From Amazonocrinis nigriterrae CENA67 (GTDB lineage Bacteria > Cyanobacteriota > Cyanobacteriia > Cyanobacteriales > Nostocaceae), in the NCBI RefSeq assembly GCF_016056305.1, contig NZ_JAECZC010000086.1, positions 6,339 to 66,944 on the forward strand: a stretch of 60,606 bases of DNA, given 5' to 3'. The stretch's first letter is position 1; every line of letters begins with the position of its first letter. The notes beneath the pieces are model-generated. The model did no database searches. It had not been told where the DNA came from and saw only the letters and a program-made list of their open reading frames with translations. Positions 27,558 through 36,375 of the stretch are shown here, one piece after another. Position numbers and translations under genes: made by a program.

Positions 27558-28448
27558 TTAGGAATATCTAACAACTGGGGTAAAGGGTTGACAATGAGCT
27601 AATTCATCCGTTACAACTAAGCCATTACACTCAACCCAGGCGTGGACTTGAAACGGATAGCGATTGATGCCGATAACTAAAGTTGCAGGTAAGCCGTAAA
27701 AAGTACGGAGAAGATGATAACCAACCAATGCCCGTTCTTTACAAACCATTGGTAAGAAAAGCTTACTAGCAGCTGCTTCCCGCACCATTCGATCTATTGT
27801 CTGAATAACATCTGCTGTTACTGTGGTGTCGGCTGCTGAAATTGCGCCATGCCAGTGCTGCCACAATGAGACAGTGCGACTCCATCCGAGTAGACGAAAA
27901 CTGAGCCAACTTAAGCTTAACAATAGCTCAACTGTCAGGCGATTCGGGTTTGGTTCAGGGTTGACTAAATTACGGAAAATTGAACTGACTGTTTTTAAGA
28001 GCAAAAGTAAGATTTTGTTACAAATTTTATTGGTTATTTGTGAATAAGAACGTATCAAATTCAATAAGTAATTATGCGTTTTGCTTTCAGTAACAAATAG
28101 CTGTTTTTGCTCTAAATCATGTAAAAGTTTAGTCAAGTCAGAACGAACAATTTCTTGATTTACTTCATAGATTTTAGTTAGTTCGTTCACTGCCTCTTCT
28201 ACTCCTTTTTCTAGTACGAGCAACACCATTAATGTAGCGATTTTATCCAGCCCATAAAACTGTCCGCGCTCAAAATCTAAGATTTGAGCGCTCTCATCTT
28301 GCAGATATAGAAATACATCTCGATTAAGACCGTAATAACTGCCGTTTTCGCCCATTAAAATTGCCATTTTCTTTGTCTTGCTGCTGATTTCAATATCAGC
28401 TAATTGGTATTTGGAATCTGCTAGTAAATTATAAGAGCCATACTTCAA
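27558..28448 (-). CDS. Lasso peptide leader peptidase with fused RRE (B protein)
   Basis: A 296-aa protein with two parts. Residues about 50-118 match the PqqD-like RiPP recognition element (ILDFERGQFYGLDKIATLMV, then YEVNQEIVRSDLTKLLHDLEQKQL). Residues about 165-290 match the transglutaminase-like lasso B2 peptidase, with Cys236 (MVCKERALVGYHLLR), His269 (PFQVHAWVE) and Asp281 (LVVTDEL) as the triad. The RRE holds the leader and the peptidase cuts it before cyclisation. The frame opens with TTG at 28448 and the first ATG is at 28367, so the exact start is uncertain. It is followed by the cyclase gene and divergent from the pentapeptide gene. Confidence 0.92.
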   Translation of the reverse strand: MKYGSYNLLADSKYQLADIEISSKTKKMAILMGENGSYYGLNRDVFLYLQDESAQILDFERGQFYGLDKIATLMVLLVLEKGVEEAVNELTKIYEVNQEIVRSDLTKLLHDLEQKQLFVTESKTHNYLLNLIRSYSQITNKICNKILLLLLKTVSSIFRNLVNPEPNPNRLTVELLLSLSWLSFRLLGWSRTVSLWQHWHGAISAADTTVTADVIQTIDRMVREAAASKLFLPMVCKERALVGYHLLRTFYGLPATLVIGINRYPFQVHAWVECNGLVVTDELAHCQPFTPVVRYS

Positions 28449-28644
28449 ATGAGGTTAATTTAGTTTATTTTATTCTTGAAGTTAAAGTAAACAAAATATA
28501 AGTTTTTTTGTAGTTACTATAGCTACAGCTAAAATATAATTACTAAAAATATAAGTTGAACTTATTTCATTGCCACCAAACTCATGAATAATCATGATTC
28601 AAGTTAAAGAAATTTTTACACTTGATAAAAGAAGGGTGATATTG

Positions 28645-30051
28645 ATGACACGCAAATTTAAACGTCAAAAGAAATCTGCTTCTTCACAAATTAACAAATC
28701 TCATCATAAAACATCTAAACCTGAAAATTTATCGAAGTTTTCAAAGATAAATACTCGTTTAGTAGAAATGCCAAAAACAATATGCAGATGCCTCACTAAC
28801 AATAAAGAAATTATATTAAAGATAATAGGAGGATCTGCTATTTTATCTTTAGTAGGGGGTATAGTAGCTAATTACATTTCACAGCAGCGCTATTATGATG
28901 ATTTACTAGATAAATATTTTAACTCAATGGAGAAATTATTGATTAAGGATGAGTTACAGAATAATTACCTAGATATGCATCTTCCTGATAAGAGAAATCA
29001 TCATGAAAATAATAGACAGAAAAAAGCTAAATATAAATATGAGCAAGTAAAAAGTCTTGCACTCGCTGTAACAGGAAATACGTTGCGTTCTCTAAGCAAA
29101 AATGACGGAATGTGTTTATTTGGAGAACCTTTAAAGAAAGTTCCCTTGTGTATACCTTGGACTAGAAAAAATCCAGAACGGCGAGAACTTGTACTAAATT
29201 TTTTACAACAATCAAAATTAGGTTTTATAGATCCAGATTCTGGACAACGGCCACCCCAACCAGCGGAATCTTTTTTAGAAGGAATCAATCTTAGTACTAT
29301 GTCAGACAGTAAGATATTAAGGCGATTAGATAAAATATTAGGAAAATTAAATTTATGTAAGAATTTGGAGAAATTAGATTTAGAGAAGATTCAACTGGAT
29401 AGAGCTATCCTGATAAAGGCTAATTTCACACAAGCTAACTTGACAGGGGCAAAACTGAGTAACGCCGATTTGAGAGATGCCGTTTTGACACAGACCGATC
29501 TGTCTAATGCGAATCTGACAAAAACCAACTTGAGAAACGCCCATCTTGAGAACGCTACTCTCAACGGCACTACTCTAGAGCGAGCTAACTTGATTGATGC
29601 CAATCTCAAAGATGTTAATTTAGATAACCAAACTCATTTCAAAGGAGCTGTATATGGTCGAACTAAATCTTATAGTCAGAAGACTAAAAATAAACTTGAA
29701 GAAGAGGCGATTAAAGTCGAACGTGGCTTAGATTTAAGCAACCTCCCTCCAAAAACTCGTAAAGCCCTAAATGAAGTTTTTAAAAAAGATCCACATCAAG
29801 ATAAAACTCGCCTTGCTTTAATTAATACTGACCTTAGTGGAGTCGATCTCACAAATGCTAATCTCACAGGCGCTATCCTCAAAGATGCCGATCTGACAAA
29901 TGCTAATCTTACAGGCGCTAACCTTAAAGATGCCGATCTCACAGGCGCTAACCTTAAAGGTACCAAAGGAGCAGCCATAAATCAAGCCAAGCTTTGCAAT
30001 ACTATCCTGCCTACTGGCGAAATATCTGTTTGTCTGAACAAGGATTCATGA
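28645..30051 (+). CDS. Membrane-anchored pentapeptide-repeat protein within the lasso locus
   Basis: A 468-aa product: a basic Lys/Ser-rich N-terminus, one membrane helix (about 55-78, IILKIIGGSAILSLVGGIVANYI), a middle domain with a Cys-containing segment (NDGMCLFGEPLKKVPLCIPW), and two blocks of A(D/N)LxX pentapeptides (from about 245 to 330 and about 385 to 445). The second block contains 45-bp tandem DNA repeats. Pentapeptide right-handed helices mimic DNA in gyrase-protection proteins, but many cyanobacterial examples have unknown roles. The ATG at 28645 is preceded by AAGGGTGAT; an upstream in-frame ATG at 28594 has no such site. It lies on the plus strand between the precursor and the B-C operon, so a link to the peptide is inferred from position only. 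Confidence 0.8.
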   Translation: MTRKFKRQKKSASSQINKSHHKTSKPENLSKFSKINTRLVEMPKTICRCLTNNKEIILKIIGGSAILSLVGGIVANYISQQRYYDDLLDKYFNSMEKLLIKDELQNNYLDMHLPDKRNHHENNRQKKAKYKYEQVKSLALAVTGNTLRSLSKNDGMCLFGEPLKKVPLCIPWTRKNPERRELVLNFLQQSKLGFIDPDSGQRPPQPAESFLEGINLSTMSDSKILRRLDKILGKLNLCKNLEKLDLEKIQLDRAILIKANFTQANLTGAKLSNADLRDAVLTQTDLSNANLTKTNLRNAHLENATLNGTTLERANLIDANLKDVNLDNQTHFKGAVYGRTKSYSQKTKNKLEEEAIKVERGLDLSNLPPKTRKALNEVFKKDPHQDKTRLALINTDLSGVDLTNANLTGAILKDADLTNANLTGANLKDADLTGANLKGTKGAAINQAKLCNTILPTGEISVCLNKDS

Positions 30052-30140
30052 AAATTTTGTAGCTGGCTTGAATTTTATAGCGCAACTACAAACTATGACA
30101 TAATCTTTGATTTAATTTTGTTAATTCCTCACCTGAATAA

Positions 30141-30320
30141 TTAACCGCTGTAATAGTAAGCACTGTTAGGCCCGTCAACCAAAGTACCTCTGTAGAATGC
30201 CTGAACCTGTTCGAGAGAACCAAGAGAGTAAATCTCAGGTTGACGATAAGGCAGTCGTTTATCGTTCTTGGCTTGCTGTCTTAGCAGCTCTATTGAAGAC
30301 TCTAAATTTTGCTTAAACAT
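30141..30320 (-). CDS. Lasso peptide precursor (A peptide)
   Basis: From ATG 30320 the peptide is 59 aa. The leader has YRQPEIYSLG, the YxxP....LG motif bound by lasso RREs, at residues 25-34. After residue 40 the sequence is AFYRGTLVDGPNSAYYYSG, whose only acidic residue is Asp49. Ring closure to Asp49 allows a core starting at Ala41 (9-residue ring) or Phe42 (8-residue ring). The Thr common at leader position -2 is absent. The tail is Tyr-rich (YYY). An in-frame ATG at 30362 would add 14 residues. The peptidase, cyclase and exporter lie on either side. Confidence 0.85.
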   Translation of the reverse strand: MFKQNLESSIELLRQQAKNDKRLPYRQPEIYSLGSLEQVQAFYRGTLVDGPNSAYYYSG

Positions 30321-30376
30321 AGTAACAAAGTTGAAAGTCTCTACAACTCTATTGTGTATCATTGGAAATAAAATGA

Positions 30377-30405
30377 ACGATAAATTTAAGAATATTTATT
30401 GTCAA
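30377..30405 (-). promoter_or_regulatory. Putative sigma-70-type promoter for the lasso precursor
   Basis: On the minus strand TTGACA (30400-30405) and TATCGT (30377-30382) are 17 bp apart. The start would fall near 30370, leaving about 50 nt before ATG 30320 and too little before ATG 30362, which favours the shorter precursor. The same 80-bp spacer must hold the exporter promoter on the plus strand. Confidence 0.5.
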
Positions 30406-30442
30406 TTATGATATATAAATAAAAGACATTATTTAACCTTGA

Positions 30443-32284
30443 GTGCAACCGAGCGAACTTAGCCTATTTCAAACTTTTCGGCATAGCTTACTATTGGTAA
30501 TTCAGTCAGCGCCCACTGAGTTACGCACTCTGATATTTTTAACTCTAATTAGTGGTTCTAGCCCAGCAATTTCACTGTTTCTCAACAAAATTATTATTGA
30601 CCGAATCTCCCATTTATTAGGGAAATATACAACAGTAAGCTCACTCACTCTTATCCTACAAGAGCCACTCTTACTTTGGTGCATTGGAGGTTTAATATTA
30701 CTTAATTTATTAACCGACTCAATAAACGGGATAACCAACTTTGTTTTTTCTTCCCTGCGCGATCGCGTGCAAGGTTTCGCTCAAAGTATTGTACTGAATA
30801 AGGTCGCTAATTTTGCGGATATCGCGTTATTTGAAACACCCGAATTGTTGAACTTGGTTCAACTGGCACAAACAGGAATAGAACGGCTTAAAGAACTATC
30901 GTTCATCGCAATTACAACTTTGCATGGTTTTTTTATCTTAATTCCTGCTATTCTGCTCTCTAGCTCAATTGCTTGGTGGATACCGTTAATTTTATTTACC
31001 TCTGCTACACCAGCGATTTATGTGGAATTGACTTACCGCAAAAAAAGCTGGGAAGTCGAAGAAACTCAGGCGAGTGTTATCCGCCAAATGAACTTGTATC
31101 GGGATGTCTTAGTAGGTGAAGCTTATGCCAAAGAATTACGCTTATTTCAGCTACAACCTTTATTGCTGAGTCGGTGGCAAAGTCTTTTTCAGACCATGTT
31201 TAGATCGATGCAGCAAATCCGCAAAAGAGGGACGTTGCTAGTAATTTCTTGGTCAATGGTAAATGGATTAGGAACCGCTTTACCCTATATTTATGTTGTA
31301 ATTGGAGCTTTACGCGGAATTTATACTTTAGGAGATTTAGCACTTTATGCAGGTTTGATTTTACAAGTGCGCCAGAGTTTGTTTTTACTGATTAATAATG
31401 GGTCTGATTTATATAATGTGGTTTTGGGAACGCGTCCGATTTTCCAATTATTAGAACTGAAGCCGAAATTGCGGTTATCGTTAGCCTCAAGGGAAGATAC
31501 TGCTGCTAAATTGTCGTTGACAAAGCACCAGGGAATCCAAATCAAGAACTTATCTTTTGCTTATCCTGGTAGCGACAGCAAGATTCTAGACAACATCAAC
31601 CTTACAATTCAGCCGCATCAAATGATTGCCTTAGTGGGGGAAAATGGTGCAGGGAAAACAACTCTGGCTAAGTTACTCTGTCGCCTGTACGATCCAAGTA
31701 GTGGCGAGATTTTGTGGAACAGACAGGATTTACGCGCAATTGACTTGACACAGCTACACTCACGTCTGGCTGTGGTAATGCAAGATTACGCTCGATTTCC
31801 CGCTACAGTGAGTGAAAATGTCGGTTTTGGGTACTTACCTGCCCTACAGGATGTTAACACCATCCAAGAGGCACTGAGAACAGTAAGAATTGCCAAGGCT
31901 GTGGACAATCTACCGCAAGGCTTAGAAACACTATTAGGTAAGCAATTAGCAGGTGGCGTAGACTTGTCAGGAGGACAGTGGCAAAGAATTGCGATCGCTC
32001 GCGCGTTAATACGATTATCCTCGGCAGAACTATTAATTTTAGACGAACCGACAGGCGCACTCGATCCGAAAACCGAACATGAGATTCATCAGCTTTTACG
32101 TACCATTGCTACCAATAAAATGGCTGTTGTCATCAGTCATCGTCTAGCTTTATCCAAACTAGCAGACCGAATTATTGTTTTAAAAAATGGCAAGATTATA
32201 GAAACAGGAAGCCATGAGGAATTAATAGCAAGAGGCGGACAATATCATTTCATGTTTACCCGCCAAGCCAGTAGCTATCAGTAG
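30443..32284 (+). CDS. ABC exporter (lasso peptide D protein)
   Basis: A 613-aa fused half-transporter. Six membrane helices lie in residues about 20-330. The nucleotide-binding domain has Walker A GENGAGKTT (399-407), signature LSGGQ (508-512) and Walker B LLILDEPTGALD. There is no N-terminal C39 peptidase, as expected when a separate B protein removes the leader. It is divergent from the precursor gene with 80 bp between the ORFs' outer starts. In lasso clusters such exporters secrete the peptide and protect the producer. The start is GTG at 30443, because an upstream stop closes other options. Confidence 0.9.
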   Translation: MQPSELSLFQTFRHSLLLVIQSAPTELRTLIFLTLISGSSPAISLFLNKIIIDRISHLLGKYTTVSSLTLILQEPLLLWCIGGLILLNLLTDSINGITNFVFSSLRDRVQGFAQSIVLNKVANFADIALFETPELLNLVQLAQTGIERLKELSFIAITTLHGFFILIPAILLSSSIAWWIPLILFTSATPAIYVELTYRKKSWEVEETQASVIRQMNLYRDVLVGEAYAKELRLFQLQPLLLSRWQSLFQTMFRSMQQIRKRGTLLVISWSMVNGLGTALPYIYVVIGALRGIYTLGDLALYAGLILQVRQSLFLLINNGSDLYNVVLGTRPIFQLLELKPKLRLSLASREDTAAKLSLTKHQGIQIKNLSFAYPGSDSKILDNINLTIQPHQMIALVGENGAGKTTLAKLLCRLYDPSSGEILWNRQDLRAIDLTQLHSRLAVVMQDYARFPATVSENVGFGYLPALQDVNTIQEALRTVRIAKAVDNLPQGLETLLGKQLAGGVDLSGGQWQRIAIARALIRLSSAELLILDEPTGALDPKTEHEIHQLLRTIATNKMAVVISHRLALSKLADRIIVLKNGKIIETGSHEELIARGGQYHFMFTRQASSYQ

Positions 32285-32329
32285 ACCGAACTATCAAATT
32301 AAGGTTGGTAATTCAAAAAACCGATACTT

Positions 32330-33244
32330 CTAAATTTTATAAGCAAGCGCAAAGCGTTCAATTCCCGCTAAATCGCTGTGAATTTGAATATTACAATACC
32401 TTCCTTGATTGTCCAATAATTCGCGCACTGCATCCGCCTGTCCTGCCATCATTTCAATCAGCCACACGCCACCAGATAGCAAATAATTAGGGGAAGTTTC
32501 TATCAAATGACGGATGCAATCCAAGCCATCAGCACCACCATCCAGCGCTAAATGTGGTTCATGGTTAACCACTTCTGGTTGCAAGGTAGACACAATATTG
32601 CTGGGAATATAGGGCGGGTTAGATACCATGCCGCTGAATTGACCGGATAATGCTGCTAGCGGTTCCCACCAAGAACCTTGATAAAATCGGATTTGTTTGC
32701 CAAAACCTAAATTATCGGCATTTGCCTGGGCGATCGCTAATGCTGCTAAACTACGATCAACTGCATGAATTGTCGCTTTTGGCAAGGCATCTGCTAATCC
32801 CAAAGCGATCGCCCCACTTCCCGTACCTAAATCTGCCCAGTGTCCTGAGTCTAAAGGCAAAGTCGCATGGCTTTTAGCTGCGGCTTTCACAGCTAAATCA
32901 ATCAAGTACTCTGTTTCTGGTCTGGGAATCAATACCGCACTCGACACCGCAATTTTAAACTGTCGCCAAGGTGTCACTCCAGCAATGTACTGCACTGGCA
33001 AGCGTTCATGTAATCGCTTCTGCCACAGATGGTCTAACTCTTCTAAAGCTAACTTCATCTGAATTTGAGGTCTATCTTTGAAAGACTCCAAACGCAGTGC
33101 TAAACGGTCTAAGTCGGCAATCTCTAAAAGCAACCAATCCACTTCAGAATCAGGGACATCATTCGCGATCGCTGCTTCTATTGCTGCATTCCGCCACTGC
33201 CAAAGTTGTAAACCTGAAACTAATTGTGGCTGTGTATCCACCAT
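32330..33244 (-). CDS. prmC: Peptide chain release factor N5-glutamine methyltransferase
   Basis: The 304-aa enzyme methylates the GGQ glutamine of RF1/RF2 using SAM. It has a helical N-terminal domain, WRQFKIAVSSAVLIPRPETEYLIDLA, the SAM-binding ADLGTGSGAIALGLA, and the catalytic NPPYIPS (in GMVSNPPYIPS). The C-terminal HLALDGGADGLDCIRHL is typical of PrmC/HemK. Its stop lies 45 bp from the convergent exporter stop. Confidence 0.95.
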   Translation of the reverse strand: MVDTQPQLVSGLQLWQWRNAAIEAAIANDVPDSEVDWLLLEIADLDRLALRLESFKDRPQIQMKLALEELDHLWQKRLHERLPVQYIAGVTPWRQFKIAVSSAVLIPRPETEYLIDLAVKAAAKSHATLPLDSGHWADLGTGSGAIALGLADALPKATIHAVDRSLAALAIAQANADNLGFGKQIRFYQGSWWEPLAALSGQFSGMVSNPPYIPSNIVSTLQPEVVNHEPHLALDGGADGLDCIRHLIETSPNYLLSGGVWLIEMMAGQADAVRELLDNQGRYCNIQIHSDLAGIERFALAYKI

Positions 33245-33457
33245 ACTTCCCCTTTCAAGGTGTAATGTATTTTTGTGAAAAGCCCAAAATTCGGTAAATT
33301 TTTTTGAGGATTTTTACCCACCTTGAAAGGGCTAGTTTATAGGACTTACGCCTTGACAAAACTTTTTATTTGTGGTAACCGCTTTTTTGCTATGAGCGAT
33401 CGCTGCCTATTTGAAATGACTAAATTGGGTTAATACAGTGCGTAAGTCCTAAAATGA

Positions 33458-34267
33458 TTATTTTTTCTGGGTAGGTGCCGCTTGGGGCTTAGCAGCAGGT
33501 AATTGATTCGGCGCGGACGATTTGGGGGCGAGTGAGCGAATAAATGCTATGGACTCCCGTGAAGGGTACAGAATAAACTTATTCATATTCGGATCGTTGC
33601 TAGTGTTGAGAGTTTCAACAACACCAGATAACTCTGCTACTTCAATCCCGGTTTTGGATGCTTCTTGTGGTACAGCTTTCTTAAATTCATCTAACAAAGC
33701 TACTGCTTGTTCTTTCTCGAAATATAAAGGTACATACCGCTCTTTGCTTTGGGGAACAGGGATGGTCAGATAACCTTTGTCCAATTTCGGTATAAACAAG
33801 GGAATACCATTGAATTGTTGTACTTTTTGACCATTTTGATTCATAATGGTTTTTGCTGACTCAAGCTGTTCTTGCGCCGGCACTAAAGTATAAATCACAG
33901 AGTCTTTCTTTTTTTTAGCCTCTTGCACTATTTGATAATAATCTGCCAAAGACAGAGGTCTTACCTGCAATGTACTTGCTAGTTGGGGATTTTCTTTTTT
34001 GAGCCTTTTGTCCAGAAAATCCTGAGCATTTTGTTTGCTCAGAAAAAATCCTACTTGTGATATAGTTTTAGATTGGTTGTTTCTTGAAATAACTACGAAT
34101 TCCCCTTTGGGATTAATCAAAGTAAAGACTGGGACTATTTGTAGCTTTTTCAAAACTTCGCTTTGTGGTAATGCCACTGCTCGCAGATTTTCTGTTTGCG
34201 ATAGACCAGCAAAAAATATACTACTAGCGATACCTAATGTTGCGCCCCAGCGAACTAATGCTTTCAT
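33458..34267 (-). CDS. Tic22-family protein
   Basis: From ATG 34267 the protein is 269 aa. The N-terminus MKALVRWGATLGIASSIFFAGL is a signal peptide. The body has two similar halves: IVPVFTLINPKGEFVV...FFLSKQNAQDFLDK and GIPLFIPKLDKGYLTIPVP...VPLYFEKEQAVALLDEF, as in Tic22. In chloroplasts Tic22 works in the intermembrane space during import, and in cyanobacteria its relatives are periplasmic chaperone-like proteins linked to outer-membrane biogenesis. The C-terminal tail is Ala/Pro/Lys-rich. AAGGAG 8 bp before 34267 decides that start over ATG 34282. Confidence 0.85.
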   Translation of the reverse strand: MKALVRWGATLGIASSIFFAGLSQTENLRAVALPQSEVLKKLQIVPVFTLINPKGEFVVISRNNQSKTISQVGFFLSKQNAQDFLDKRLKKENPQLASTLQVRPLSLADYYQIVQEAKKKKDSVIYTLVPAQEQLESAKTIMNQNGQKVQQFNGIPLFIPKLDKGYLTIPVPQSKERYVPLYFEKEQAVALLDEFKKAVPQEASKTGIEVAELSGVVETLNTSNDPNMNKFILYPSRESIAFIRSLAPKSSAPNQLPAAKPQAAPTQKK

Positions 34268-34434
34268 GAATACTCCTTGCATTGATATCTATTAAGTCAG
34301 ACAAATTGTTGGATTTGCATAGCACCAACTAGCTTTAGTTATATAGCAATTCCTTTGAGATTTGAAAAAGTCGTGGTTGCTGTTAAATGCTAAGAATCTA
34401 CTCTTAAAACCTGATATTTCCAGATATTGAAGAA

Positions 34435-34665
34435 TTACTCTGGTAGCTTCGTTAGCAGTTGACTGTCTTCAAATTGTGTTTTTCTCAATTTCGGCTTGCT
34501 ACGCACTGCGTAATATTGTAGATGCTGATTATAACTTGCTCTCCAGTGGGTAAAAATTTCCCTGACTGTTGAAGCGGTCAATGCCATTTTATTGTCTTTC
34601 TCAATATTAGGTGACGCCACTACAAAATCAATCGTTCCACTTGCTACTACTTCCATCACTGCCAT
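34435..34665 (-). CDS. Small hypothetical protein, 76 aa
   Basis: The frame encodes MAVMEVVASGTIDFVVASPN... followed by a helical, basic C-terminal half (REIFTHWRASYNQHLQYYAV). Codon use looks protein-like, but there is no clear ribosome site and I do not recognise the family. It lies between Tic22 and tRNA-Pro on the same strand as both. Confidence 0.4.
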   Translation of the reverse strand: MAVMEVVASGTIDFVVASPNIEKDNKMALTASTVREIFTHWRASYNQHLQYYAVRSKPKLRKTQFEDSQLLTKLPE

Positions 34666-34891
34666 ACACGAAACACAAGTGCAGGATTTCTTGGCTAACG
34701 CGAAATTTGCCTGTTATGCTTCAAAGTACAGCCCAAGAATAAATTCGTCAAAGTTTACTTTTTGGCTAAGGTTTACAATTTAAAGGTAGATTGTACCAAA
34801 AAACTTCCAAAAGTTTAATTTTTGTAATGAAAATATAATAAAACCCCATACCTTTTAGTCGGTCTGGGAATTATGATTTTCATATCTTGAA

Positions 34892-34965
34892 TCGGGATGA
34901 CAGGATTTGAACCTGCGGCATCCTGCTCCCAAAGCAGGCGCGCTACCAAGCTGCGCTACATCCCG
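34892..34965 (-). tRNA. tRNA-Pro (anticodon TGG)
   Basis: On the minus strand the 74-nt sequence folds as a cloverleaf. The acceptor arm is CGGGATG/CATCCCG with discriminator A. The D arm holds TAGCGCAGCTTGGTAGCG, the anticodon stem is CCTGC/GCAGG with loop TTTGGGA, and the T arm is GCAGGTTCAAATCCTGT. The anticodon TGG reads proline. CCA is not encoded. Confidence 0.95.
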
Positions 34966-35322
34966 GATGTATCAAATTAAGTTAACTAGTCTTGTTTGAG
35001 ATTTACCCAACAACTAATGAACTTAGTAGCTGGAGGTAAGCTTGCAAAACATAGTCAACTAGTCAGACCAGTAGTCTTTCAGTGCATGAATTTGATTATA
35101 TCAAATTTACGAGATATTGCCCAACCTTTTTTATTGTTTGCCTCAAAAAAATTAATCACTTGACTACAGCTATGACAGTTTTAGTGCCGACACAGCTAGC
35201 CGTGCAACAAAGAAATTCGTGTGCTTGCTTGTCGGCTGGTTTGCTGTCAATCACCTCATGGTTATAGAGTTTCTCTACTATGACTATTTTGTGTATTGAC
35301 CTGCTTGTTTGCTTTGACAAAA
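34966..35322. other. Spacer between tRNA-Pro and the NSI-like GNAT gene
   Basis: AT-rich. A 61-codon frame (35082-35267, plus) has no family features or ribosome site and is not called. Nothing else is recognised. Confidence 0.4.
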
Positions 35323-35847
35323 TTAGTGAGGATACCAGAACATACCTTTGATGCCTTCTGGATCTGACATAAAGCCCATAGTCCGATAGAAATCTACAAC
35401 ATGAGGATCGGCAAAGAGAGTCACGTTGCTAATTTCTTCACTTCTAAGCTTTTTGAGTACGTATTTCATCAAAGCTTTTCCCAGTCCTTTACCTTGAAAG
35501 TCTGGGTGAACCACCACATCCCAAATGGTGGCATTAAATGCATGATCTGAGGTAGCACGGGCAAAACCAATGAGCCGTCTTTGGTTTCCTCGCACTTGCC
35601 ACATGGAGGCTACGAGAAAACTATGCTCAATGGCTTTTTTTACTTTTCTCAAAGGACGACGCGACCAGCCAACTGCATCACAGAGTTCTTCTAATTCATA
35701 CAGATCAATATCTCGCTCCGTACTGAAAACGATGCGATCGCTATTGGCGCTAGGGTCGCCCGTAGATGCTGTATGCTCTTCAAAAGCAGCTGACTTAGTT
35801 GCCGATACAGATTCAGGAGTACTAAACCAAGTTTTCCAAAAACCCAT
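35323..35847 (-). CDS. GNAT acetyltransferase, cyanobacterial relative of chloroplast NSI/GNAT2 (Ycf52)
   Basis: From ATG 35847 the protein is 174 aa. The GNAT core contains [63 protein letters not shown] (acetyl-CoA motif A) and FYRTMGF, ending [13 protein letters not shown]. That ending and the RRPLRKV block are the pattern of plant plastid acetyltransferase NSI and algal plastid Ycf52. The plant enzyme acetylates plastid proteins and serotonin and is needed for state transitions; whether that role applies here is inference. A Ser/Thr/Ala-rich leader precedes the domain. A related GNAT lies at 23107-23577. Confidence 0.88.
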   Translation of the reverse strand: MGFWKTWFSTPESVSATKSAAFEEHTASTGDPSANSDRIVFSTERDIDLYELEELCDAVGWSRRPLRKVKKAIEHSFLVASMWQVRGNQRRLIGFARATSDHAFNATIWDVVVHPDFQGKGLGKALMKYVLKKLRSEEISNVTLFADPHVVDFYRTMGFMSDPEGIKGMFWYPH

Positions 35848-36375
35848 GCCAACGTGGTTCGGGTAGTATAACTGATATTGGTTTCCACTCTTTTTTGAGT
35901 GTTGATTCACGTTTCACGAAGCCAATACCATCTAAATACCCTGACACTACAATCTTTTTAGTGTTTTGGGAATTTTCAATGGCTACAGCCTCTTGGGCAC
36001 GTGTTTCACACCAATCATTTTCAACTTTAGCATTTTGTTGTCCAGCCTAGGAGAAATTCCCCCACTTTTGGGGAAATGAGAGTGAATTGTATATAAGGAA
36101 TTGGAGACTGGGAACTGGGTACTGGGGACTGAGTACTGGTGATTGACTAAATATTGCGGAATCATTTGTCACAAGCCTGTATCTTTAGAAAGATAAAGAT
36201 ATGGTTATGAAAAAGAAAGTGTGTCTAGCACTACGTGTTTCCACAGTAGTGTAAACATATATAGCTAACGAATTTATAGTAGTGTTTCCCAGTCGTCCCC
36301 AGTCTCTAGTCCCGAACCCCCAACTCCCGGTCTCCAGTCCCCAGGTGATGAAAGCAAGCGAGTCTTACCCCAACG
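35848..36375. other. Intergenic region between GNAT and ACT-domain genes
   Basis: A hairpin ATTCCCCC...TTGGGGAAAT lies at about 36054-36076. Repeated ACTGGGGACTG/ACTGGGTACTG units occur at 36107-36140 and CCCAGTC/CCCCAGTC units at 36288-36345. No gene is seen. Confidence 0.5.

Noticed and set aside
29391-29978. Two minus-strand frames rich in Leu/Arg/Val/Ala opposite the pentapeptide gene
   Set aside because: They are antisense shadows of the pentapeptide repeats, which give a repetitive translation on the other strand.
30443-32284. Exporter considered as a bacteriocin transporter-peptidase (C39 type)
   Set aside because: No N-terminal C39 domain is present; the protein begins directly with the membrane domain.
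35082-35267. 61-codon plus-strand frame after tRNA-Pro
   Set aside because: No ribosome site, no domain, and unusual composition; probably chance.
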